Part shown: positions 37,701 through 45,924 of the stretch, piece by piece
How positions within the stretch are numbered: the first letter of the stretch is position 1
Layout of the letters: the number at the start of each line of letters is the position of its first letter
Assembly: GCA_039968605.1 (NCBI GenBank)
Contig: JBDVPM010000008.1
Coordinates: 248,001 to 312,000, forward strand
Reading direction: 5' to 3'
Length of the DNA: 64,000 nt
From: Alteripontixanthobacter sp.
GTDB taxonomy: Bacteria > Pseudomonadota > Alphaproteobacteria > Sphingomonadales > Sphingomonadaceae
Made by a program: the position numbers and the translations under genes
Notes under the pieces: model-generated
Databases searched by the model: none
Told to the model about the DNA's origin: nothing
Seen by the model: only the letters and a program-made list of their open reading frames with translations

Positions 37701-37728
37701 TTGACAGACTGACCGTCACGCTTATGAT
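37701..37728 (+). promoter_or_regulatory. consensus sigma-70 promoter of the alginate catabolic operon
   Basis: TTGACA (37701-37706), a 16-base spacer and TATGAT (37723-37728). Both boxes match consensus or nearly so. The ATG at 37724 lies inside the -10 box, so it cannot be on the mRNA made from this promoter. This fixes the PL6 start at 37763. Confidence 0.75.
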
Positions 37729-37762
37729 CTCTCCTCATAATAAGGTGAGAGGGATTATTGGG

Positions 37763-40036
37763 ATGCTGGCAAGGCTTGGCCTGTTGTCGATGGTGTTGTG
37801 GCTTGTTGCCATACCCGCTCACGCCGAAAATTATTTCGTCCGCAATCAGAACGAATATGCCCACGCGCTGAAGCAGATCGGGGCCGGCGATGTGATCATC
37901 CTGGCCAATGGCGAATGGCGCGATTTCGAACTGGTGATCACGGGCAAGGGACGTGAAGATGCGCCGATTACCGTGATTTCCGAAGAAGCTGGAAAGGTCT
38001 TCCTGACCGGCCAGTCCAGCCTGCGGATCGGCGGCGAGCACATTTTGGTAACCGGCCTGGTGTTCCGCGATGGATACAGCCCGCGCGGTGAAGTTATCTC
38101 CTTCCGCCGCAACAAGCAGGATCTGGCACGCAATGCGCGCGTCACGCAGGTGGTGATCGACGGGTTCAGCAAGCCGGACCGTTATGAATCCGATTACTGG
38201 GTAGGCATTTACGGCCGGAACAATCGCTTCGACCGCAATCATCTGGTTGGCAAGACCAACAAGGGCGTGACGCTGGCGGTTCGTCTGGACCAGAAAGGCA
38301 GCCGCGAGAACGGCCACCGTATCGACCATAATTATTTCGGGCCGCGCCCGGTTCTGGGCTCGAATGGCGGCGAGACTCTGCGGATCGGAACCAGCAAATA
38401 TTCGATGTTTACCTCCGGCACTCTGGTCGAAAACAACGTGTTCGACCGCTGCGATGGCGAGGTGGAGATCATCTCCTCCAAATCGGGCGGCAATATTTTC
38501 CGGGGCAATCTGTTCCTACGCAGCCGGGGAACCCTGACGCTGCGCCATGGCGACAACAATCTGGTCGAGCGCAACGTGTTCATGGGGCACGGCAAGGATT
38601 ACACCGGCGGCATCCGCGTCATTAATCAATACCAGACGGTGCGCGGCAATTACATGGAGGGGCTGCGCGGCAGCGGCTTCTCCAGCGCGCTGGCGGTGAT
38701 GAACGGCGTGCCAAACTCGCCGGTCAACCGATACGTGCAAGTGCGCGGTGCGCGGATCGAAAACAACAGCATTGTGGATAGCCGCCGCATCGGCTTTGGC
38801 ATCGGTTCGGACGACGAGCGCTCGGCAACTCCGGTGGACAGCACCTTTTCGGATAATCTGTTGAGCGGATTGGCGGGCGAGTCCTTTATCGCGGTCGATG
38901 ACGACATGTCGGGCATCGCCTTTTCCGGCAATGCGGTCCTGCAGGGGGGCGTGGATAGCCCGCTGCGCGATAAGTTGACCATGGCAAGCAGTAAGTTGGC
39001 CCGCGCCGAAAACGGCCTGCTCTATCCTGTCGAACCGGCCCTTGCGGGGGTCGGCGCCCCGCGCGACCTTGCCCCGGTCACGCTCGATCAGGTTGGCGTG
39101 GATTGGTATGCCAAGCCGGGCGATGGCAGTCCTTTCGGCAGCAGCGGCACAGTCACCGAGATCGGCCCCGGTGAAAACACTCTGGTCGAGGCTATATCCG
39201 CCGCTGCTGCCGGAGACGTGTTGCTGCTGAAGCCCGGGCAATACACCTCCGATCGCACGATTGCGCTGGACCACTCGATCACTTTGCGCGGCATGAAAGA
39301 CGAGGATGGCGCGGCTCCCATCATCATGTTTGCCCGCCCTTCCTTGTTCGAACTGCGCGAAGGGGCGGATTTGCAGCTGATCGATCTGGTGATCGATGGC
39401 GAGCTTGCCCCGGATTCAGTCGGCAACTCGGTGATCCGCACGACCACCTTTCCGATCCAGTCGAACATGCAGATCGAACTTGACGGGGTCACGGTGCGCG
39501 GCTTGACGGTCAACAAGTCGTTCAACGTGCTGACCTTGGGCAAGAGCGCGCTGGCGGACCGGGTCTCGATCCGGCGCAGCAGCTTCGCCGATATCAGTGG
39601 CACGGTGGTTTCGGCCGCTGCGGAAACCGAGGATTTCGGCCAGTATAATGTCGAATATCTCGATATTACCGACAGTTCCTTCGCCGATATTGGCGGCCCG
39701 ATCGCCAATATCTATCGCGGCGGGCGCGATGAAAGCACTTTCGGACCGTTCGTGACCGTCAGCGGCAACGCGTTGGCCAATGTCGGCCATGCTGCAACCA
39801 ATGGCACCGGCGCATCGCTGAAGCTGCACGGCGTTCAAACCGCGAAAATCACGCGCAACGCGCTCGCCCAGTCCGCGCCTTTGCGGGTGGTCCATACGGT
39901 TGGCACGCCGGTGACGAGCGTGACCGACAACAGTTTTGCCGAAACTCCGCCGCCCGTGTTCGAAGAACTGGTTTTCATCGGTGAGCCGCGCGTGGAGATG
40001 AGCGGCAACACCGCAGATGGAGCGAGCGCGCCATGA
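37763..40036 (+). CDS. polysaccharide lyase family 6 alginate lyase
   Basis: Cleaves alginate by beta-elimination. The 757-residue protein has a signal peptide (LLSMVLWLVAIPAHA^ENYF), so it works in the periplasm or outside, and a right-handed parallel beta-helix. The catalytic Lys and Arg of PL6 are recognisable as SSKSGG (Lys about 240) and LTLRHGD (Arg about 261). The length indicates the two-domain form, with a second beta-helix after about residue 450 (VEAISAAAAGDVLLLKPGQY). PL6 also contains chondroitinase B, but the neighbours PL17, KdgF and KDG genes support alginate. The start is set by the promoter at 37701 and GAGAGGG before 37763. The stop overlaps the PL17 ATG. Confidence 0.92.
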   Translation: MLARLGLLSMVLWLVAIPAHAENYFVRNQNEYAHALKQIGAGDVIILANGEWRDFELVITGKGREDAPITVISEEAGKVFLTGQSSLRIGGEHILVTGLVFRDGYSPRGEVISFRRNKQDLARNARVTQVVIDGFSKPDRYESDYWVGIYGRNNRFDRNHLVGKTNKGVTLAVRLDQKGSRENGHRIDHNYFGPRPVLGSNGGETLRIGTSKYSMFTSGTLVENNVFDRCDGEVEIISSKSGGNIFRGNLFLRSRGTLTLRHGDNNLVERNVFMGHGKDYTGGIRVINQYQTVRGNYMEGLRGSGFSSALAVMNGVPNSPVNRYVQVRGARIENNSIVDSRRIGFGIGSDDERSATPVDSTFSDNLLSGLAGESFIAVDDDMSGIAFSGNAVLQGGVDSPLRDKLTMASSKLARAENGLLYPVEPALAGVGAPRDLAPVTLDQVGVDWYAKPGDGSPFGSSGTVTEIGPGENTLVEAISAAAAGDVLLLKPGQYTSDRTIALDHSITLRGMKDEDGAAPIIMFARPSLFELREGADLQLIDLVIDGELAPDSVGNSVIRTTTFPIQSNMQIELDGVTVRGLTVNKSFNVLTLGKSALADRVSIRRSSFADISGTVVSAAAETEDFGQYNVEYLDITDSSFADIGGPIANIYRGGRDESTFGPFVTVSGNALANVGHAATNGTGASLKLHGVQTAKITRNALAQSAPLRVVHTVGTPVTSVTDNSFAETPPPVFEELVFIGEPRVEMSGNTADGASAP

Positions 40037-42201
40037 TCCGCACCTTCATTGCAGCTACGGCTTTGGCGGTGACCGCCACGGCAAGCCCCGCATTCGCACA
40101 GGCCGATGGAGCGGTCCAGACAGCTGAACTCCCGCCACTCTACCAGGCCGAAGTCGAACGCGCGAAAGCGTTCGTATCGGGCATGATGGAGCAGGGTGTC
40201 GTGATGCCGGTGCCCAAGGATCCCGGCGGTGGTTACACGCACGAACAGCACAAGCGCAATTACCGCGCCATATACCTCTCGGGGCAGCTCTTTCGCATTA
40301 CCGGCGATGCAGCCTACCGCGATTATGCGCGCGACATGTTGCTGGCTTATGCCGATCTGTATCCCACGCTGGAAGATCATCCGGCGCGCAAGAACCAGAA
40401 CCCCGGACGTATATTCTGGCAAGTGCTCAACGATGCGGTGTGGCTGGTCCAGGCCGTGCAGGGTTACGGCGATATCCGCGACACGTTGTCCGATGCCGAC
40501 CGCACGCGGATCGACGATCAGGTGTTTCGCCGCGCCGCGCACTTCCTCTCGGTAGAATCCGAGGCGACTTTCAACCGCATTCACAACCATGCAACCTGGG
40601 CCACTGCCGGGGTCGGTATGACCGGCTATCTGCTCGGCGATCAGGATATGGTCGATCGGGCTTTGCTGGGCTCCGACAAGACGGGCACAAGCGGCTTCCT
40701 GCGGCAGACCGAGCTGCTGTTTTCGCCCGACGGATATTACACCGAAGGCCCGTATTATCAGCGATATGCGCTGATGCCGTTCATGGTGTTCGGCAATGCG
40801 ATTTCGGAAAACGATCCCGATCGCCGCATCTTCGAACATCGCGATGGGATCCTGCTGAAAGCGCTGCGCACGACCATTCAGCTGACCTATGATGGGTATT
40901 TCTTCCCATTCAACGATGCCATCCGCGACAAGAGCCTGAATACCGACGAGCTCTATCACGGCGTTGCCATCGCCTTTGCCGAAACGCGCGATCCCGGACT
41001 GCTGGCAATTGCCGATTATCAGGGGCGCACCGTGCTCTCGGACGATGGGCTCGCATTGACGCGGGCGCTGGCCGCGGGCGAAGCTCAGCCCTTTCCATTC
41101 CGCTCGCTGCTGTTGTCGGATGGGCCGGAGGGCGATGGCGGCGCGGTTGCCATCCTGCGCCATGGGGATGGGCCGGACCACACGGCGCTGGTCGCCAAGA
41201 ACGCCTCGCAAGGCATGGGGCACGGCCATTTCGACAAGCTGAGCTGGCAGCTTTACGACAATGGTAACGAAATCGTGCGCGATTACGGCGCTGCGCGCTT
41301 CCTGAATATCGTCGCCAAGGAAGGCGGCCGCTATCTGCCCGAAAACACCAGCTGGGCGAAGCAGACCGTCGCTCACAATGCGCTGGTGGTTAACGAGACG
41401 AGCCATTTTGGCGGCGATGTGAAAGTGGCCGACCGCTTCGCCCCGACGCAGCTACACTTCGCCGCCGATCCGGAACTGCAGATCAGCACGGCCAGCATCG
41501 ACAGCGCCTATAGCGAACACGGCGTTACGATGCTGCGCAGTCTGGCGCTGCTCGATGTCGAAGGGCTGAGCGCGCCGGTCGTGGTCGATGTCCTGCGCGC
41601 GTCGAGCAGGGGCGAACACCAGTTCGACCTGCCGCTGCACTATTCCGGCCACATCATCGAAACCGGCTTCGATCCGGCGCGCAATCTGGGCCCGCGCCCG
41701 GTGCTGGGGGAGGATGACGGTTATCAACATATCTGGGTCGATGGCACGGCCAGCCCGGCGGCGGACCAGGCCTTTATGACCTGGCTGCTTGACGGGCGGT
41801 TCTACACCTATCGTTTCGTCCCGCAGCAGGGGTCACAAGTCATTCTGGGTGAAAGCGGCGCGAACGATCCCGCTTTCAATCTGCGCCGCGAGCCGCTGGT
41901 GATCCAGCGTGTTGCGGGGGCGGAAAAAACCACTTTCGCAAGCGTGCTGGAGCAGCACGGGCTGTATGACGGCGCGACCGAGCAGACTGTCGCCAGCCGT
42001 AGCCAGATCGCCTCGCTGCGCCATATCGAAGCGGGCGATTACGACCTGGTCATCGTTCAGGCAAAGAGCGGCGAGACGACCGCACTGGCGATCTCATACG
42101 ATAACGATCCGGAGGCAAGCCACACCATCTCGGTGGATGGGCAGGATATTGCCTGGACCGGCTTTGCCGCCCGCATCGCAATGTCCGGGGAGGGCGACTG
42201 A
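40033..42201 (+). CDS. polysaccharide lyase family 17 oligoalginate lyase
   Basis: An exo-acting lyase that turns alginate oligomers into unsaturated monouronate. The 722-residue protein has a signal peptide (ending SPAFA^Q, about residue 22), an N-terminal (alpha/alpha) toroid (about 40-370) and a C-terminal heparinase II/III-type beta-sheet domain. Catalytic elements match Alg17C: RIHNHATW (Asn185-His186), DGYYTEGPYYQRYA (Tyr about 242) and GMGHGHFDKLSW. Its ATG overlaps the PL6 stop (ATGA), so the endolyase and exolyase are made together. The product is DEH, handled by the next genes. Confidence 0.93.
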   Translation: MIRTFIAATALAVTATASPAFAQADGAVQTAELPPLYQAEVERAKAFVSGMMEQGVVMPVPKDPGGGYTHEQHKRNYRAIYLSGQLFRITGDAAYRDYARDMLLAYADLYPTLEDHPARKNQNPGRIFWQVLNDAVWLVQAVQGYGDIRDTLSDADRTRIDDQVFRRAAHFLSVESEATFNRIHNHATWATAGVGMTGYLLGDQDMVDRALLGSDKTGTSGFLRQTELLFSPDGYYTEGPYYQRYALMPFMVFGNAISENDPDRRIFEHRDGILLKALRTTIQLTYDGYFFPFNDAIRDKSLNTDELYHGVAIAFAETRDPGLLAIADYQGRTVLSDDGLALTRALAAGEAQPFPFRSLLLSDGPEGDGGAVAILRHGDGPDHTALVAKNASQGMGHGHFDKLSWQLYDNGNEIVRDYGAARFLNIVAKEGGRYLPENTSWAKQTVAHNALVVNETSHFGGDVKVADRFAPTQLHFAADPELQISTASIDSAYSEHGVTMLRSLALLDVEGLSAPVVVDVLRASSRGEHQFDLPLHYSGHIIETGFDPARNLGPRPVLGEDDGYQHIWVDGTASPAADQAFMTWLLDGRFYTYRFVPQQGSQVILGESGANDPAFNLRREPLVIQRVAGAEKTTFASVLEQHGLYDGATEQTVASRSQIASLRHIEAGDYDLVIVQAKSGETTALAISYDNDPEASHTISVDGQDIAWTGFAARIAMSGEGD

Positions 42202-42202
42202 C

Positions 42203-42577
42203 ATGGCCACCAAAATTCGCAGCAGCAGCAACAGCAATAGCGGGGCCTTTGTCGAGGCAGCTTCGGTTCAGAAGGAAGATCTGGGCGGCGGCATCGCCCG
42301 CCAGATCCTCGGCTTCGGGCCGGATCTGATGGTGGTGCGCGTATGGTTCGAGGAAGGCGCGGTCGGCGATGTCCATTCGCATCCGCACAGCCAGTCCACC
42401 TATGTCGAAAGCGGACGGTTTCGCGTGATGGTGGGCGACAAGGTTCGCGAACTGGGCGCAGGCGACGGGTTTTACGCCGAACCGCATGCAGATCACGGGG
42501 CAGTCTGCCTGGAGGCGGGCGTGCTGATCGATACGTTCAGTCCGGTGCGCGAAGATTTTCTGGGTGAGGGGGGCTGA
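42203..42577 (+). CDS. kdgF: KdgF-type cupin, DEH-forming
   Basis: A 124-residue single-domain cupin. KdgF speeds the conversion of the 4,5-unsaturated monouronate from pectin or alginate lyases into the linear ketone DEH. Cupin motif 1 is visible as DVHSHPHSQSTYVESGRF (metal-ligand His residues near 53-57) and motif 2 as GFYAEPHADHGAVCLE. The C-terminal VLIDTFSPVREDFL is strongly KdgF-like. There is no signal peptide. It starts 1 base after the PL17 stop; the frame is open far upstream only as a shadow of PL17. Confidence 0.9.
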   Translation: MATKIRSSSNSNSGAFVEAASVQKEDLGGGIARQILGFGPDLMVVRVWFEEGAVGDVHSHPHSQSTYVESGRFRVMVGDKVRELGAGDGFYAEPHADHGAVCLEAGVLIDTFSPVREDFLGEGG

Positions 42578-42579
42578 AA

Positions 42580-43875
42580 ATGAAGACCAAGGGCAATCTG
42601 CGGTTCTGGATCGTGGGGCTGGTCGCACTGGCCACCATAATCAACTATATCGATCGCGGGGCATTAGGCTTTCTATGGCCCGAAATATCCGAAGAGCTTG
42701 AGCTTACCGAGTTCGATTACGCGATCATCCTGAACGTGTTCACGCTGGCCTATGCTTTCGGCCAGAGCATCTTCGGCAAGATTTTCGACTGGATCGGCGT
42801 CCGGCTGGGTTTTGTCCTGTCGATCGTGGTGTGGTCGGCCGCCACCATGCTCCACGCCGCAGCGAGCGGGTTGGTCAGCTTCGCCATTTTTCGCGGACTG
42901 CTGGGTGTGTCCGAAGCAGGCAACTGGCCGGGCGCAACCAAGGCCAATGCCGAATGGTTTCCGATTAACGAGCGCGCATTGGCGCAAGGTATTTTCAATT
43001 CGGGCGCTGCCATCGGGGGTATCGTTTCGGCGCCGATCATCGGTGTGCTATTCGTGTTCCTGGGAAGCTGGCAAGCGACATTTATCGCGGTCGGCGCGCT
43101 GGGATTCCTCTGGCTGCTGCCTTGGCTGATCGTTTACAAGAGCGGCCCTAACGCGCACCCTTGGATCAGCGAGGAGGAACGCCAGTTCATCCTGACCGGG
43201 CAGCGCAACCAGGAGACGAACGAAGTCGCCGATTATGCGCCGGGTACCGGCGAAATCCTCAGCCGAAAGGAAAGCTGGGGCGTTATCCTCGCCAGCTTCT
43301 TCATCGATCCGATCTGGTGGCTGTTCGTTGGCTGGCTGCCGATCTATCTGCTCAACACCTACGGTTTCGGGGTCGAAGAAATCGCCGCCTTTGCCTGGAT
43401 TCCCTACGTCGGCGCGATGTTCGGCGCATGGTTCGGCGGATTGCTGGCGGGTAATCGCCTGAAAGCCGGCTGGACCGTCAACCGTACCCGGAAGAGCGTC
43501 ATTACGCTTGGCGGCGTGATCATGCTGGTGTCGCTGCTCCTGACCACGCAAGCGAGCACGCCGCTGGTCGCCGTCTTGATCATGGCGATCATCCTGTTCG
43601 GCTTCCAGACTGCCATCGGCAACATCCAGACTTTGCCGAGCGACTTCTACAGCGGGGCTTCGGTGGGTTCGCTGGCAGGTTTCGCCGGCACAGCGGCGAA
43701 GCTGGCGGTTGTCGGGCTGAACTTCCTGATCCCGATCATCACGGTCAACAGTTACGCCCCGGCCTTTATCGTGGGCGCAGGCCTGGCGATTGCCACGGTG
43801 GCATCGGTGTTGATCCTGTGTCCCGAGATCAAGCCGCTCAAGGCAAAATCCATTCCACGCAATTTTCTCCAGTAA
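42580..43875 (+). CDS. MFS transporter, hexuronate/anion-cation symporter family
   Basis: A 431-residue 12-helix major facilitator of the anion:cation symporter group (ExuT, GudP and DEH transporters). The family start is LRFWIVGLVALATIINYIDRGALGF, where NYIDR is the group hallmark; later come FGKIFDWIGVRLG (loop 2-3 motif) and GVSEAGNWPGATKANAEWF in helix 4. By position between KdgF and the reductase it should import DEH or unsaturated uronate across the inner membrane (inference). It starts 2 bases after the kdgF stop. Confidence 0.9.
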   Translation: MKTKGNLRFWIVGLVALATIINYIDRGALGFLWPEISEELELTEFDYAIILNVFTLAYAFGQSIFGKIFDWIGVRLGFVLSIVVWSAATMLHAAASGLVSFAIFRGLLGVSEAGNWPGATKANAEWFPINERALAQGIFNSGAAIGGIVSAPIIGVLFVFLGSWQATFIAVGALGFLWLLPWLIVYKSGPNAHPWISEEERQFILTGQRNQETNEVADYAPGTGEILSRKESWGVILASFFIDPIWWLFVGWLPIYLLNTYGFGVEEIAAFAWIPYVGAMFGAWFGGLLAGNRLKAGWTVNRTRKSVITLGGVIMLVSLLLTTQASTPLVAVLIMAIILFGFQTAIGNIQTLPSDFYSGASVGSLAGFAGTAAKLAVVGLNFLIPIITVNSYAPAFIVGAGLAIATVASVLILCPEIKPLKAKSIPRNFLQ

Positions 43876-43890
43876 TCAAGGCTATTTGAT

Positions 43891-44646
43891 ATGAAATTCC
43901 AAGGCAAGACAGCCATCGTGACCGGTGGCAGCCGCGATATCGGCCGTGCGATCAGCGTGAAGCTGGCAAGCGAAGGCGCGAATGTCGTCGTCAACTATTT
44001 CAGCAATGAAGACGATGCGGATGCCACTCTGGCGGCGATCGAGAAGGCCGGCGGCGGCAAGGCGATCAAGGTCAAGGCCGATGTCACCAAGGCCAGCGAA
44101 GTCGACGCGCTGATCGAAGCTGCGCGCAGCGAATTTGGCGGCAATGTCGATATTCTGGTCAACAATGCGGGCGGCCTGGTCGCTCGCAAGACGCTGGGTG
44201 AAATGGACGAAGAGTTCTTCAACCAGGTGATGCAGCTGAACGTCACCTCGACATTCCTCGCGACCAAGGCGGCGGCCCAGCATATGGGCGCAGGCGCGGC
44301 AATCGTGAATCTCGCCTCATTGGCCGGGCGCGATGGCGGCGGCGGCGGCGCCTCTGCCTATGCCACGTCCAAGGGTGCGGTGATGACCTTCACCCGCGCC
44401 ATGGCGAAAGAACTCGGCCCCAAGGGTATCCGCGTCAACGCTCTGTGCCCCGGGATGATCGCCACAGCCTTCCACGACAACTTCACCCCCGATGCCGCGC
44501 GCGAGAACGTCGCCAATTCCACCCCGCTCAAACGGCAGGGCCATGCAGAGGAAACCGCCGATCTGGTGGTTTACCTGGCATCGGACGCAGCCTCGTTCAT
44601 CAATGGGGCGAATATCGACATCAATGGCGGACTGGCCTTCTCGTAA
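43891..44646 (+). CDS. SDR-family reductase, probable DEH reductase
   Basis: A 251-residue classical short-chain dehydrogenase: nucleotide motif TGGSRDIGRA (residues 11-20), NNAGG near 89, catalytic Ser and YATSK near 152-156, and PGMIATAF. In sphingomonad alginate catabolism an SDR of this size (A1-R type) reduces DEH to 2-keto-3-deoxygluconate with NAD(P)H. Its place between the transporter and KDG kinase genes makes that role likely. The cofactor preference cannot be read with certainty; the residue after the second strand (NYFSNED) lacks an obvious basic pair. Confidence 0.87.
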   Translation: MKFQGKTAIVTGGSRDIGRAISVKLASEGANVVVNYFSNEDDADATLAAIEKAGGGKAIKVKADVTKASEVDALIEAARSEFGGNVDILVNNAGGLVARKTLGEMDEEFFNQVMQLNVTSTFLATKAAAQHMGAGAAIVNLASLAGRDGGGGGASAYATSKGAVMTFTRAMAKELGPKGIRVNALCPGMIATAFHDNFTPDAARENVANSTPLKRQGHAEETADLVVYLASDAASFINGANIDINGGLAFS

Positions 44647-44677
44647 GGCGAGTATTCGAAAGAGGAGTGATCAGGTT

Positions 44678-44731
44678 ATGACAGGCCAGCATTCGCCGCT
44701 TTCGCGGCACGACCGGGTTGCGGTCCGATGA
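44678..44731 (+). CDS. possible 17-residue leader ORF coupled to kdgK
   Basis: An ATG at 44678 preceded by GAGGAGTGATC (a strong Shine-Dalgarno match centred about 10 bases upstream) opens a 17-codon frame. Its TGA overlaps the kdgK ATG (ATGA at 44728-44731). The kdgK start itself has no good ribosome binding site, so translation of this short frame probably delivers ribosomes to kdgK. The peptide ([17 protein letters not shown]) matches no family I recognise. Confidence 0.4.
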   Translation: MTGQHSPLSRHDRVAVR

Positions 44732-45759
44732 GTGAGTTTCTTTCATTCGGCGAGATCATGCTGCGGTTGAAGACGCCGGGGCACGAACGGTTCTTCCAGT
44801 CGCCCACTTTCGAAGCGACCTTCGGCGGCGGCGAAGCGAATGTCGCAGTGGCGCTGAGCAATTACGGGCTGGATGCCGGTTTTGTCTCCGCGCTGCCGGA
44901 CAATGACATCGGCGAGGCTGCAATTCGCGAATTGCGCAGCTTCGGCGTGAATACCAGCCATGTGCGCCGCTCGGGCGACCGGGTGGGTATCTACTACCTC
45001 GAAAGCGGTGCCAACCAGCGCCCTTCCAAGGTGGTCTATGACCGGGCGCGCTCTTCGATTTGCGAGGCGGCACCTGGCGATTTCGACTGGCCGGCGATTT
45101 TCGATGGCGCAAAATGGCTGCACATCACCGGCATCACTCCGGCTCTCAGCCAAACGGCTGCCGATCTCAGCCTGGAATGCGTCAAAGCTGCGCAGGAGGC
45201 GGGCGTTACCGTATCATGCGATTTCAACTTCCGCGGCAAGCTGTGGAAATACGGGAAGAGCGCGCCCGAAGTCATGCGCGAGCTGGTCGAGCATGTCGAT
45301 GTCGGCATCGCCAACGAGGAAGATTGCCAGAAGTCGCTCGATATCTCGGTCGATGTCGATGTGGAATCGGGCGAACTCGACACCGCGAAATACGAGGCGT
45401 TGTCCGCCAAGGTGCTGGATATCTACCCGGAGATGAAAACCATCGCCATCACTCTGCGCGAAAGCCTCAGCGCGGACCGCAACAACTGGTCTGCCTGTCT
45501 GCGCACCAGGGATGGCGGCTTCAAGCTGTCGCGCCGCTACGAGATGACCGATATCGTGGACCGCGTGGGCGGCGGAGACAGCTTTGCGTCCGCACTGATC
45601 TACGGCCTCAACGCCTATGATGATCGGCAGGAAAGCCTCGAATTCGCCGTAGCCGCAAGCTGCCTGAAGCACTCGATCCTGGGCGACTTCAACCGCGTAT
45701 CGGTGCCGGAAGTGGAGAAGCTGATGTCCGGCGACGGATCGGGCCGCGTCCAGCGTTAA
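44728..45759 (+). CDS. kdgK: 2-keto-3-deoxygluconate kinase
   Basis: A PfkB-family sugar kinase making KDPG from KDG. Along 343 residues: the N-terminal substrate part ([35 protein letters not shown]), DFNFRGKLW and IANEEDC in the middle, and the anion-hole/catalytic motif [18 protein letters not shown] near 277-294 with the base Asp. It is the last gene of the alginate operon, closed by a hairpin at 45808. KDPG would then be split by an aldolase (eda), which is not in the window. Confidence 0.95.
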   Translation: MSEFLSFGEIMLRLKTPGHERFFQSPTFEATFGGGEANVAVALSNYGLDAGFVSALPDNDIGEAAIRELRSFGVNTSHVRRSGDRVGIYYLESGANQRPSKVVYDRARSSICEAAPGDFDWPAIFDGAKWLHITGITPALSQTAADLSLECVKAAQEAGVTVSCDFNFRGKLWKYGKSAPEVMRELVEHVDVGIANEEDCQKSLDISVDVDVESGELDTAKYEALSAKVLDIYPEMKTIAITLRESLSADRNNWSACLRTRDGGFKLSRRYEMTDIVDRVGGGDSFASALIYGLNAYDDRQESLEFAVAASCLKHSILGDFNRVSVPEVEKLMSGDGSGRVQR

Positions 45760-45807
45760 GGCTCGACTCGTCGATCTTCGCTGACCAACCCAGCCAACAA
45801 AGCCAAA

Positions 45808-45838
45808 GAAGGGCGTAGGTGACGAGCCTGCGCCCTTC
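45808..45838 (+). terminator. hairpin terminator after kdgK
   Basis: A 12-bp stem (GAAGGGCGTAGG with CCTGCGCCCTTC, one wobble) around a 7-base loop, 49 bases after the kdgK stop. The following T run is interrupted (CTGTTTGG), so termination may be partial, but no forward gene follows for 3 kb. Confidence 0.65.
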
Positions 45839-45924
45839 CTGTTTGGCCTCGCGCCAGTGTATCGTGCGGCGGTTGGTCTGCCGCGCATAAGAGCTTACCG
45901 CGAACGCTGAGATATTCGCTGCGA

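Noticed and set aside
37724-37762. Upstream ATG as start of the PL6 lyase
   Set aside because: It lies inside the TATGAT -10 box, lacks a ribosome binding site and would lengthen the signal peptide n-region abnormally.
37763-40036. Chondroitinase B function for the PL6 gene
   Set aside because: PL6 includes this activity, but the coupled PL17, KdgF and KDG pathway genes fit alginate, and no sulfatase or hexosaminidase genes are near.
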